This document shows, piece by piece, positions 23,190 through 35,196 of a stretch of DNA of 64,000 nucleotides. Source of the stretch: Syncephalis fuscata (taxonomy: Eukaryota; Zoopagomycota; Zoopagomycetes; Zoopagales; Piptocephalidaceae); the NCBI GenBank assembly GCA_025786725.1, contig JAHLTZ010000007.1:186001-250000 (forward strand), given 5' to 3'. Position 1 is the stretch's first letter. Each line of letters begins with the position of its first letter. Both the position numbers and the translations under genes were made by a program. Below the pieces are notes generated by a model. That model ran no database searches. It was not told the DNA's origin and saw only the letters and a list, made by a program, of their open reading frames with translations.

Positions 23190-24230
23190 AGAATACTGAA
23201 TATTAGTATGCATAATTATACTGAAATACAATTAATTTACTGAGTGATGCATCACACTATTGAGTTATTCAGTGCAAATATGGTAAAACAATTTTATATG
23301 ACGCTATTTAATGAGTTATATGCCATATTGCTCTATGTTAGTGAGCAGTAAAATATATTTGTATAGGTTTGATATTAATATGTTTGCTAGTCAATAGATG
23401 CAAACCAAGCATGCTCATAGATGTGATAGCTTGATTAATATAATTAAAATAGAATTAATGTGTTTATCGCTTAAAATTCGCGTAACTAAGTAGGCACAAC
23501 TAAATGTAAACTTGCTAGGACATAGTAACATTATTGGTTAAAAGTTGAATCAACTGAAATATTGGCTGTAGCTTAATATGTAAATAATCTCGATGACAGT
23601 TACAACATGATCTTAATATTGCCAAAGCTATACTTAGTGTATATAGGGCCGGCTGTCTAACTATATTACCAATATCCATGTTTTAAACGTTGATTATTCG
23701 ATTTTGCAACTAAATACAACGTATGCCATATGATTAACGTATGAACCAACAGTGATATAAACTTACACTTACTTTCTATTAACGCGAGTTATTAAATATA
23801 CAGTGCATGGCGTATGTTTACTACATATATAAATAATATACAGTGTTGCTTACCATCTATTAGTATAGGTTGTCAGGCACACAATGCATGGCATATGTTT
23901 AGTGAATAATCGATTGATATATAATGCCGCTTACTTTCCTTGAGGTCGACGCAGTATTAATTTTAATGCGTTGAACTTGTATCTTTCACAGATATTTAAT
24001 ACTATGCTTAAACAAGGCTGCAACCCCGTAAGACGTAAAGTATACTGCTTGGTCCACATGTTCATTTAATTTGGCATTACGACTTGTCTATAAAAACAAG
24101 CTGTCCATCTTAGCACAGTACCATCAACTGTTGATACAGATATTGCTTTAACAATCGATTGCTAATGTTAGTTATAAGCCGCCGCATAACTGTATTTTTA
24201 TAATAAAATATTGAGCTTAAACTTTAATAA
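23190..24230 (+). repeat. dispersed non-coding repeat, copy B
   Basis: Diverged copy of the repeat at 15265-16855, in the same orientation, again starting just upstream of a minus-strand gene start. It contains two or three imperfect tandem units of about 90 bp between 23710 and 23940, each with a GTGCATGGCGTATGTTTA-like block followed by CTTAC(T/C)TTCTATTA or similar. Confidence 0.75.
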
Positions 24231-25629
24231 TGTAGATTGTTCGATCATAAATTAATGCAAAGTTATTATAATGTATTCAGCAAGCTGCTTCAGCCGTATG
24301 TGTTTAATTTTGAGTATACAACAGTGATGTACGATATATTAACCAATGGCAATGATTTGATAAAAATGGTTTATGATGGATGCACACACCAAAATTGCGC
24401 TAGACAAGTTGTAGAATCAGGATTTAATATTGGCAAATTCCATATACATTCTTACCAGTCTGCAGGTCAATGGTAACAAATCGCCACAGCTTCAACGGTT
24501 AAGGTTATCTGAAAAATTTTATTGTTAGCACTTAATATTGATCTAATTGCGTGTAAATTACCATGTAGATAGTGTGCACTTAGTATAAGCACGCGCATGG
24601 ATGGTCACTTTTAATAGAGCATTAATCATCATAGCTAGTACTGTTTTATTGGTGTTTAAGCAATATTTTGTCATAATATATTTAATAGCTAATAAATAAA
24701 GTCGCTGGCTAGCTGTAATGTAGAATTACAAAAGTCTTTCTTTTATTGTTAGTAGTCTGTGGAAAATAAAATATAAAATAATAATGTTGAAGTCGTGGTG
24801 TATATAATTCAACGAACGTAACGAGTGAAATGATATATATTAGAATAAATATACAATAGTAATAATAAAGACAAATAGAGGATATGTACATACTGGATAA
24901 TAATTTATGATGATGAATATTATTATGACTAGTGTCACTCACCACCCATCATATGTTCAATAAAAAGAATGTCTAGTTCAATTGTGTAAATATTATCAGA
25001 TGTATTCATTTTACCCACAAATCATATTAAATTGCCAATAAATTGTTAATATTAATGTGATAGCAACAATAGAAATAAACTATTGTTACCATGTTAGTTT
25101 TGTATGTGAGTAGTGATAAAACGTTATCTGATTACTCTACAATGGCCATTATACAACATTTCTAATATTTATATGCATGACATTTCTTAATAAGCACAAT
25201 TATCATAAGATGATCATTATTCAATATGTTTATATGTGCCAGCAAGCATTCGTTCTGCGCATATCATTGCACTATTATCGTCTACTTTCCAAACCAAAAC
25301 AGTAACTCGCCTTTTATCAACAATGGTGCGTCATCGGTCTGTTCCAAACAGATAATCTCTCATCTCACTCTTACACAAACACTAGCGGTAATTGGTCGAA
25401 AAGAGACAAGGATGCGCGATTTTGAGGTATTTTTCCACCAATCATCGCTAGCACATGTGTGAGTGACGTGAGGGAATTAATCAGCATGGAACAGATTGAC
25501 AACGTGCCGCGTTCAACTTGGTCAAGAGCTATTTAAAGCGGCCACTTGACCAAGACCTATCTTCCTCACTTGTCTTCTTTCTATTTGCTCTGTTCTTTTC
25601 AGATCTCATTTTCTTTTACTTTTACAAAC
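24231..25629. other. AT-rich spacer upstream of SOD1 with a possible gene remnant
   Basis: An 80-codon plus-strand reading at 24237-24476 without an ATG looks protein-like (DLIKMVYDGCTHQNC, GFNIGKFHIHSYQSAG) and directly follows repeat copy B. It may be a gene fragment. The rest is AT-rich and featureless. The last 120 bp before SOD1 are a pyrimidine-rich leader. Confidence 0.4.
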
Positions 25630-26264
25630 ATGGTCAAAGCTGTAGCTGTACTCCGTGGCGATAGCAAGGTTACTGGCACGATCCAGTTTGAACAGGCCGA
25701 CGAAAACTCTCCAGTCATCGTCAGCGGTAGCTTGAGCGGTCTTAGCCAAGGCCTCCACGGCTTCCACGTCCAGTAAGTAATGGTGGTAAAACCAAACTGT
25801 ACTGCTTGAAAAAACTAACCACTGGTTATAGCGAATACGGTGACAACACCAACGGTTGTACCTCGGCTGGTGGACACTTTAATCCATTCTCCAAGACACA
25901 CGGTGCACCAAATGACGAGAACCGCCACGTCGGCGATCTTGGCAATGTTACTGCCAATGCCGATGGCACGGCTAACGTCCATATTTCGGATAGTCAAATT
26001 AAATTGATTGGCCCATTGAGCGTGATTGGGTAAGTAGCATTTGATATTGATAACAATTCATTATTAATATTATATTTCTTTAGCCGTACCATTGTTGTCC
26101 ATGCCGATGAAGATGATCTTGGCAAGACTAGCCATCCGCAGTCGTTGACCACCGGTAATGCTGGTGGGCGCGAAGCCTGTGGCGTCATTGGTAAGTTGCA
26201 CAGCAATTAGCATCGACTGTATCACTGCAAGTACTCATACATTTGTTAAGGCATTTCTACCTAA
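25630..26264 (+). CDS. SOD1: Cu/Zn superoxide dismutase
   Basis: Cytosolic enzyme converting superoxide to hydrogen peroxide and oxygen. Exons 25630-25772, 25832-26029 and 26084-26190 encode [20 protein letters not shown], then the copper ligands [19 protein letters not shown] with bridging histidine HFNP, the zinc ligands [18 protein letters not shown], the copper histidine in [10 protein letters not shown] and the second disulfide cysteine in EACGVIG. The end is ambiguous. A 60-nt intron (26191-26250) with a TTAAG acceptor would give GVIGIST and stop at 26264, like other fungal SODs. Without splicing the frame reads GVIGKLHSN and stops at 26210. I prefer the spliced form because AAG acceptors occur in neighbouring genes. 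Confidence 0.93.
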
Positions 26265-26464
26265 TTACCCAATTACTTGTATCAGAAAGTGTGTACATGC
26301 ATAATTGAATACTTTCTGCAAATAAACATGATGTTAATAACTTGCAAAGTTATATATAGTTGTATATTTATTTAAATGATAGTATAGCTTTCTTTCAATT
26401 ATTATCACAACACTCTTGTTTACACATACGCACCTATACATTCTATAAATATAAATATATCAAA

Positions 26465-28862
26465 ATGCAAGCACAGGTGTGTTTCAATGTTGTATGCGGT
26501 ATTTTACTGGTAAACTTAACTACTAGCTGTAGATGATTCGTACAAAGCAAGGGCATACAGAGACATCCACGGTGCAGAGCAGTGGTGTGCTTGTAAAGCA
26601 ACTGCTTCTCACGGGCGTTACTTGTATCGCCTATCTTCGGTAAGCCACATGGAAATGCATCATGTGTCCTACAAGTATACAAAGTTCCTTCTTCGATGAA
26701 GATGTCTATGCTGATGATAAATACGATGGTAAGTGCTATGACGTATTTACTTACTTTGATAACATTGTATGCTAGGACAATCCATTAAACGATTGACTCG
26801 TGGCAAATCGTCAGAGGCCGATACAATGCTTGACTGGATTGTATGTAACTGTTTAATTGTTAGGTAGATAAATATACTTATAGTTCTAATAGGAAATTGG
26901 ATGCTTTGAGGCATTGGATCGGCGCTATGTATGCACTAATACACTGTTAAATCGGCATATAGCTAATCATTTTGTCAATAGTTACGATCGGCAGTTATTG
27001 GTGTTTATTTGGATTCAAGTAATCCACAGCAATTCGCCGAGTCTTACACCTTCAACATCGACTATTCGGACGCTACGTCAACAGCCAGCACGGAAACAAA
27101 CGGATCCGAGCTTGTCAAACAAAACATCAAGCAGTTGATACGTCGGCTGATTCTTTTAACACAAACTTTGCCTGTAAGCTAATTACAATAACATTGTAGC
27201 AATGAAATACTAATCAAAACACTCTTTAGCCACTCCAAGTATGTTCAATCTTTTTGGTTTAAATAGTATAATAATATTGATTTAAGATAAACGATTTGTT
27301 TCAATGCGTCTTTATTATTACGATGATCAAACACCAGCATTTTACGAACCACCGGGATTCATAGCTGCAACAACGAGCAAAGAATGACTAGTTTTTCATA
27401 CAAGCCTGAATTTGTAAATATTGGACAAGCCAGACTATCCTATCACAAGTAAGTTGTAGTCTATGAGCTGTATTATAGTTGATTAATAATGACTATATAA
27501 TTAGTATTGGCATGCAAATTAAAACTATTGTCGATAACTTGAATGAGGTGACGGCTGCAGCTGCCGCTCACCGAGCCTGCACTGCCTGGCATCAATGGTA
27601 TATGCAGTCAAGGATCACAAGATACACCAAGCACTGTTTGGGGGAACAACGCAAGTCAATACAATACCCAGAGACAGGATAGTGTATGCTCTAGTGTACT
27701 TGATACATCTCAAGTGAGTTCATTGGTGATTTATTGGCCATTGTTAATAGCATAGTTTAGCACACAACACAATTGAAGAAGATGTTTAAAGATGCAGATT
27801 GTCATATGACACAAATGCCACAACAAGGTAAATTCATTTACTTTATTCCATTAGTTGCTCATTAAATGCAGACTTTGAATCATCACTGGCCGAGTTTCAA
27901 GAAACACAGCCGATACGCATCAACACTGGTGTAGCAGGTACAAACATGGATATTGTTCGTGAATGCGACAGCAGACTTACGGTAGAATGTCCGTGCGGCA
28001 TTAAAGCATCAGAACGTGATATGGTAAGCGTTTAGTCGGGTATTATTAGCTATTAACACAATGCTTTAGCTTTGCTGTGACTTGTGTCGCAACTGGGGAC
28101 ATCTTTACTGTTATGGATATTTAAGCCGTACGGATGCACGACTACCCAAGCGACATATATGCTATACGTGCACTGTAAATCATCTTAATGCACAGGGCAA
28201 ATTATTGACCATTAAGAAGCAGAATATGCGCCACATAGCACTAAATCGTCGGGCATTAGGCATTATTTGGAATGAAGGATGGCCTAATACGGCCGCCATG
28301 TTTACTCGGCGTGCTGGTAGGCATTTTATACTTACATGTTACTTTCTAATATCATTTAGGTGTATCGTAAATACCGGCACGCGTCTTAAGCGTTTTTTGA
28401 TACAAAATGGCTTTTTATTTAGCACTAGAAGTACTGATGGCAAAAGAGTAACTAGCCTCCAAGTGAAACGTCTTGGTATGACGGCAAAATACAAAAGCTT
28501 TTTCGAACCTGAACAGTTTTATCGTTTTGTATTGTCACCAGAACCTGAAAATGTTCAACCGCAATTATCAAGCGACTTACAGCCTAGCCATGGATTGTTT
28601 AGTCAAGAAGTATACTCGCTAAAAACACAAAATGAAGTGGCAAGTTCCAACGATAGTCGACAAGCAGCAAATAAATCAATCCAGGTAATAAAAAACTACT
28701 AAATCAACACAATTTTAATATAGACAATATCTGATGCCATAAAAGTTTATTGATGAAAATGAACAAAGCAATGGACAGGATATCCATCAAGGACCATCTC
28801 GCAAATCAACAACACCACCACCCATCAAGATATCCATTACGCTTAAAGCAATTTGTATCTAA
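26465..28862 (+). CDS. HOP1: meiotic chromosome axis protein Hop1 (HORMA domain)
   Basis: HORMA-domain axis protein of meiosis. Many short exons, including an intron with an ACAAAG acceptor (26640-26686). The HORMA core shows VKQLLLTGVTCIAYLR, SFFDEDVYADDKYDG, the beta-hairpin segment VIGVYLDSSNPQQFAESYTF, IKQLIRRLILLTQTLP, FVSMRLYYYDDQTPAFYEPP and KPEFVNIGQARLSYH. A PHD-like cluster follows at 27990-28180 (VECPCG, CCDLCRNWGHLYCYGY, HICYTC), then a winged-helix-like stretch (ALGIIWNEGWP ... RLKRFLIQNGFLF). The last exon, in one reading, ends PPPIKISITLKAI, resembling a HORMA closure motif. Frame breaks occur near 27300, 27385, 27585 and 28742. Start is uncertain: 26465 with a 12-nt first exon, or ATG 26533. 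In the unshifted reading the protein would stop at 28753. Confidence 0.87.
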
Positions 28863-28904
28863 TTAGCATAATAAAGCATTACTTGCAATAGTATAACGCC
28901 ATAC

Positions 28905-29567
28905 TTATAAGCTGTTTAGATTATTATAAAAATCTCGTATATAGCCACTCCATGATGTACCGAACCATTTGTCTAATGACCAGTAGCAACACCATTCGAT
29001 AAACCATAATGGTAAATACATAGTTTTAGCCGTGAAATATGCCATATATCTTCCTAAACGAGTATTTAATAAATACTTTAAGACTTTAATAAACATCGCT
29101 ATTATTCTTTTAAATGAACTTTGGTTAATTTGTTCGTTGTCTTCATTTGTTAGTAGTGGTGTAGAAGGCGGTGTTGGACTTGTAATGAATATTGGCACAT
29201 CCATAACTGCTGGTTCATTGAGTGGTGCAATATGTGTAAACTCTGATGGTAATGAATGAAAACTCGTATCATTATTACTTATTGTTTCCATAAGCAAAGA
29301 TGCCGATTCGGATTGATCGCTAGTGGTTTCTGTTGATTCGCTTTCCTTTATATTAGTGCCATAATCTACTGACTTGAGAGTAGCAGGACTGTTGACGGTG
29401 TCGGTTGCCGTATCAAGAAGCTGCGTACTACTCGATGCACTAGTGCCATTTACTCGAACACCACGTCTGCGATGATGCGGTTTTCCTTGCTTTACTCGCT
29501 GTTTCTTCGCTTTAAGCGCCTCCCATACACTTGGACCTTTATGATGGCTTTTCTTGCTTGATATCAT
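28905..29567 (-). CDS. hypothetical protein, 220 aa, basic N-terminus and hydrophobic C-terminus
   Basis: Intact single-exon frame from ATG 29567. The first 35 residues are Lys/Arg-rich (KAKKQRVKQGKPHHRRRG). The middle is Ser/Thr-rich and disordered. The last 70 residues hold aromatic, moderately hydrophobic segments (ALYFTAKTMYLPLWF-like, CCYWSLDKW) that could be a membrane anchor or amphipathic helix. I do not recognise the family. It is convergent with HOP1 (42 bp apart) and divergent from the gene starting at 29946. Confidence 0.6.
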   Translation of the reverse strand: MISSKKSHHKGPSVWEALKAKKQRVKQGKPHHRRRGVRVNGTSASSSTQLLDTATDTVNSPATLKSVDYGTNIKESESTETTSDQSESASLLMETISNNDTSFHSLPSEFTHIAPLNEPAVMDVPIFITSPTPPSTPLLTNEDNEQINQSSFKRIIAMFIKVLKYLLNTRLGRYMAYFTAKTMYLPLWFIEWCCYWSLDKWFGTSWSGYIRDFYNNLNSL

Positions 29568-29945
29568 AGTGAGTGAGTAAAGCGAGGAAATAGTACAGGT
29601 ATCAATTGAATAGAATCAGTTGTATCATTATAAACAGTACTTATTGGCATGATATATCAGCCGTATTAGAGCATAAGTTATCATTAAATTAATTATTTAC
29701 AATAATCAATGATCAATCGTTATCTAAGCAGTCATTATTTTATTGGTGGTTAATTGGTGGTAGATTGTCAACTTTGACATCCTAAACAACAACACACACA
29801 TTGATAACCGCCAGATATTTTTTCCCTCACAATCCCATACGTTTTTAATTTGACGCAAAAATACAAATATTTTCTTTATAAACTTGTCCCTAATCCTTGA
29901 CATTTGCCAGGTAATTTAACCAACCGATAATAGTAATAGCATAGC
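29568..29945. other. short divergent promoter region
   Basis: 378 bp between two divergently transcribed start codons, AT-rich, with no coding signal. It probably drives both unrecognised genes. Confidence 0.45.
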
Positions 29946-31323
29946 ATGGCGACACAAACATCGCGTGGCTTGCGAACACAAGCGCGGGAAACTATTTTGG
30001 AATTACTAGAGTTGGCATCTTCAGACGAAGAATTACCAGCTACAACTGCTGCTGCTTTACTTATCAGTGACGACGACGACGAAGAGGAGGAGGAATACAA
30101 TAATAACGACAATGAAAATGATATAGAACCACCTTTTGTAGCAAAATACTCTATATTTAGTAGTGAGAATAGCCAATCGATTAATGAAAGCTATAGTCGT
30201 GCATCGACGGTAGAACCGTTATCGACAAACTATCGACCAAGTGAATCTAGTGGCAGTAATATTCCTCTATCGTCGACTATACTCAATACACTTGGTCTAG
30301 CACTACCAGGTGGCGGCCAGATTAAAACACATTCGTTATCGACGACCGCTACATCTACTAAACATTTACCAGTAAAATCACCAAGTATAGGCGTTGAATT
30401 GGAATACAATGGCGACATAGAAGAGGAAGAAGAAGAGGAAGAGGGAGAAGAAGGTGATAATGCAAATACTAATTCTTTACTATCTCCATTGGCTACAAAA
30501 CCCGCTTATAAACGACGAGCAGTTATTCCAGATAGCCACGCAATGAATAAAAAGGGTTCAATCGTTATGCGCACTAGTGCTAATAAAAATAGGCCATTCC
30601 ATCGAACCAATATATGGTTTAGTAGTGATGCGCAATCGGCAATGTTGCCCGAGGTTGGTAAGTAATTATATATTGTTTATATTTAAATAAATATACTAAG
30701 CAATCGATTAGATCCAGAAATTGAGTTACTTGATAAACAGGACAAGCTATTAAGGAAAATGGATGACGAGATACGTATTCTTAAAGCGATGGAAGATCGA
30801 ATACAAACTCGACTAAACACAGTAGAGGTAAGTAACAGTGATATAATTGTTAAAAAGTCTAATGGAATGTTTTAATAGGCAGAAGCAAAATTATGGAAGA
30901 CTATTTGCTCTCTAAACCATCAGGACGCAAACTAATTGACGAAGAACAACAAGCAGCTATTCAACTACAGGCAAGTATCTGATTATTCTATTCAACAATA
31001 GTTAACTAACAAATGAATAAATACAGCACGATTTACTAAAAAGCATGCTCGATTCAATGAGCTTCTCGCTTGACGCAACTACAGTTGATTTATCCACTGC
31101 TATATCGAGTCCAGCAACCATGCCATTGATTCTTGACACCTAATAGTATTCTACACCAGCATCTTTGCACGATTTAGCAGCAATTGAAGCGCTACTGGAT
31201 CAATCACACGAAGACTTGATAGAACATGATATTGATATACTACACGAATTTACCATGACGGATATTAGTGCATCATCTTTAGTAAGTACGCCTATTGATT
31301 CAACTCAACCAACAGCAATGTAA
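29946..31323 (+). CDS. hypothetical acidic coiled-coil protein
   Basis: ATG 29946 opens a 237-codon exon with an amphipathic N-terminus (TSRGLRTQARETILELLEL), two Asp/Glu runs (about residues 40-50 and 155-170) and a Ser-rich middle. It splices at 30658-30711 into a coiled-coil-forming stretch (IELLDKQDKLLRKMDDEIRI). Introns at about 30828-30878 and 30972-31024 follow. Two frame breaks (about 30893 and 31140) interrupt the rest, which continues as LHDLAAIEALLDQSHEDL and ends PIDSTQPTAM at 31323. I recognise no family. The leucine-rich helices suggest oligomerisation, perhaps in a cytoskeletal or chromosomal complex, but that is a guess. The frame breaks resemble the indels seen in conserved neighbours. 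Confidence 0.6.
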
Positions 31324-31463
31324 AGCGATGGATCTAAGAAGACAGTAAAGGCATACGCAAACAATCTCTATTTATCAATCATTTGATTGTACATTATATT
31401 CTTAAGCTAACTAATCAATAAAATTATAAATTTATTTAAAACGATTCACATAAAATGCAATAA

Positions 31464-33923
31464 TTAAGTGGGAACTGGATTGTCTAAGGCATCGCACCAA
31501 CCATCGATGGGTAGGCAATTTAAATATTTGCACCAAGGACAGGTGCTTTGAGGATCGGTATTGGTGTAGAACACGGTAAACAGCACGGCGAATAAGGCAA
31601 TCGTTACTAATGCACCGATCCATCGACTAATCTTCCAGAAACGGCCGGCCATCGGGGAAGAAAGGCCAGTGAAGTAAAAATGCCAAACAGGAATCCGCCA
31701 ATGTGAGCAAAGTTATCAATGCCCGGTAGTAAGCCAAGTACAAACGAAATAATAATAATAATAATAAGTTCGGCCATTTGGCGGCCACGATTTGCCGTTT
31801 CATTCCAATGTTGTAGTAGATCGATCATGCTGGCGGCAAGCAGTGCAAACACACATCCAGATGCGCCCAAGGATATCATACTTATTGGTGATACTATTGC
31901 ACCAAGAAGAAATCCGCCAATACCGCTAAGTAAATAAATGGGGCTAGTCGAAATGCACCCCATTCACGCTCCATTTGCATTCCTGTGCGCCATTGGAATA
32001 TACCATTAAATAAAAGATGGATAATACCACCGTGTAGAAACATTGGAATAATAAACCGATACCATTGGTCGGGATGGTTCGAGGGAAAGCCGCCAAATCC
32101 ACACACATCAGCAAGTGACATATTTTCGCTGGTGCCAGGAATCGAATTGGTGTGTTATCGAGTGCAGTTGGTCGCATACACATTGTAAAACGAGCACCAC
32201 TCCTAATCCAAGCCAATGTACCTGGACCGATTAAATAGTTGAACTGATCGCCCGTAGCAATAAACGAGCCAGTTAACTGATAATTCACCACCATTTCTAC
32301 TAATAATACCACCACTTGGACGGCAATAATAGACGCCATAAATAACGGGCGGTATTGACCTTCACGGTCGTGTATTACCGTGTTGGCCATATCCTGTGTG
32401 GCAAGACTCATACGCTTTGCACGCGTCTCATCACCGACCGCGTATTTAAACATTTGAGTAAGTCGTTGACTGGCCCGATTATTACTTTCTTCAGCAAAGT
32501 GGGCACGATAGGGACTTGGTGATGCCATTTCTACAGCATGATAGTCTTCATGACTATATTCATGCGCGTGCCAGCTTTTAGGGAATGTAGTTGTGATGTC
32601 GGGTTGTCATGGTGCAACTGATCAATAGGCGGGCTGCACTATACGATCCTCTTCACGATAAGTAGACATCGATAGGGCGTCGTGTTGATCATCGGCATTG
32701 TGTTGGTGGTCATGTGTTGATGATATAAAGTAGCATGGCCTATTGAGCTAGATTGAGTAATTGCTCCAGTCTTTAGATTACGATCGATAGCTTTAAAGTC
32801 ATATGGATTAGGTTCAGAATCAAGTTGATGTGGACGTGCCGTTCTCCAATGTGGCAAACTTTGTGATTTTTCCATCGAATGTTCATCATCCATTGATCGT
32901 TGATTTTGTTGAAATGCTGCATTATTTACTGCGTATACTTCATGTGTACGTGAAGACTGAGACTTTTGTCTAGACACAGGTGAGCTAATATCATTTTGTG
33001 CAACGCTAATAGGTACTGCTTGATGGTCATGATAAATATTTGAGTCGTCTTCTTCATCTTCTTGTGTAGTGTGCATTTGTGCACGATATTTGTGTGATAT
33101 TGGTGGACTGCGATGACCTTCGCTCGTACTACGAAGACTTTGGCGATTAGATTGTGCCGTATAGAAGCTATTATTGGATGTATTTGATGGTGATTGGGCA
33201 TAAACGTTAGATGAATAAAATTCAGTCTGTTTAAACGACGATAAAGGCGATGCTGTCTCTTGGCTAGCACCACGAACTGCATATGACAGTTGAGAACCAG
33301 CAGATGGTGAATAATTACTTTCAGTATACGCTGGCTGGTATTGTTGTTGTCTGGCAGCACTGTTATTAATATTATTGTTATTATTATTATTATTACTATT
33401 ACTATTCGAAATAGTTGACCAAGGATCAGGTGTACCATACTGATCTCTACGCTCTAATGTAGGCATCGCACGGACTGTATCATAACTGTCATCTCTACTA
33501 AGGGCTACTAATGAAGGTGCGTTTGACTTTAGGCCTTGTCCAAACGAACGACGACTACTAACAGAGTAGCTATGTTTGTGAAATGAGTCACTTTGATAGC
33601 TATTGTTATTTGTATTAGAAAAATTAAAAGAATTATCAAAGTCCGATATAGATGCATTGCCATCTGCTCCTAAAACATCACTAGCCCGACTACTGCGCAT
33701 CGATGAAGTGTATGAAGCGGCAACAAAGCTATCACCCTCCATCGTGCTCCTCAACGTCGGCCCATGTCTCGGCACGAGCATCAGCCGCTTGGCGATGTAT
33801 ATGAGGTGAGGGCGGAGATAGTGACGCCTGCGTCTCGTCCTCGCGGTCTGCAGACGATTGAAAGTACCGCCCGCTCCCACTGGGCCCATTATAAGGACCT
33901 GTAGGCTTAGTTCGAGCAAACAT
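31464..33923 (-). CDS. rhomboid-family intramembrane serine protease with long disordered N-terminus
   Basis: ATG 33923 begins a disordered Ser/Asn/Gln/Tyr-rich cytosolic region of about 460 residues, a common arrangement in fungal rhomboids. The membrane part (32528-31464) has a first TM near 32350-32290, the L1 loop (GARFTMCMRP), ADVCGFGGFP, DQWYRFIIPMFLHGGIIHLL, then the catalytic serine in SLGASGCVFALL (GxSG) and the catalytic histidine in DNFAHIGGFLFG. The C-terminus is a Cys-containing lumenal tail (STCPWCKYLNCLP). At least three frame breaks in the conserved part (about 32142, 31930, 31655) are each repaired by one base in a T, C or C run. Two or more further breaks lie in the disordered region (about 33745, 32640). 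I join the two parts into one gene because only about 110 bp separate them and a shifted frame reads through. They could be two genes. Confidence 0.8.
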
Positions 33924-35196
33924 GCCGTATTATGTTGTACGGCGACCACGCTCTATGAGCGGAGTGAAGCGAATCAGGCGATGATCAAATGCTGCTTAAA
34001 ATACTAATTGAATAAGGAGACGTGATAAAGTAATATATAGAAAACGTCTGGCAAAAGAATATGGGAAATCGATAGATAATGTGTTAAGGCGTGCAGGCCC
34101 CTAACTCACGCACTTCTCTCTTTCTTTCTTCTCTAGCACAGGTAAAAAGAGAGGAGGCGAAGAGTGACTATGCGGCTGTGTCACAAAGAAGGATGGACAT
34201 AGAAGGAAGTAAGCCACGACAAGCACATTCAGGTTTTTGTTCATTGAAATCAAGTTAATCGTTTATTCGGTGCGTTTTTTTGACATCATTTACATCTAGG
34301 AATAGATTAGTAACACTCAGAATGTATAAATAAAATTTTATAATAACATTTTAATTAGATTAAAAATAAGCCAATCTAGAACTTTGTCACATTTACTTGT
34401 GTATTTGAGGTAGAGTAGTGGTTCTAACAACAACAACAACGATAGTCATTATAGTAATAGCCATTACAATAACAATACATTGAGTTATTAGCCTATAAAT
34501 CCGTTATACTGAATTATTATCTATCTGATTACTAAAACGAATAGATAAATAAATTGATTGATAAATTGATAAACGAACAAACGTGGGTATGCCACGACAA
34601 TAAATTTAGTAGGATCGTCGCTTTTACGTTGTAGTGGGGCATCGTAATAAATAGTTCTTGGCATAGATTATTCTGCATAGATTGGTAGATTGTATAGATT
34701 ATATAGATTCATGGCTATTATCAACGTGCTTATAATACATATCATAGCAGCCATTAACATAACCAGTCAATGTTATTAATTAGCTTGATTCTACCTATAG
34801 TCAAACAGGCGGTTGTATAGAAGTGAATAGAGATTTGGTATCGCTACCATTGGGCTTTGCCTTGTACTGGTTTTCCATGCCATACAAGTCGATGGTTAGA
34901 CACTGCTCTAAATGGCATTAATTCCTCCTATTTTTCTCCTCTATTTTACTTAAGCAGCCATGCTGTAAGTAGTTTATTCATTTCTAAACTACTTGCTTCA
35001 ATCATACTTTTCATTTGTTCATTATTGTTGGCATAAAGCATACAAGGCTAGACCTGCTAGTTGATGTCAGTAGTCTTTCAACCTAACCTATACATTCCCC
35101 ACTATACTGCCGCTTAAGGCCAATTCCGTGCGTTTTAGCCGCTCAATCAGCAATCTATTTTTTTTCGTCTACATTTGATTATTGCCACATAGTAGC
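33924..35196. other. divergent spacer between rhomboid and PPxY membrane protein genes
   Basis: No coding signal. The rhomboid leader is GC-richer (33780-33960) and the middle is AT-rich with short CAA repeats near 34423. Confidence 0.5.
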
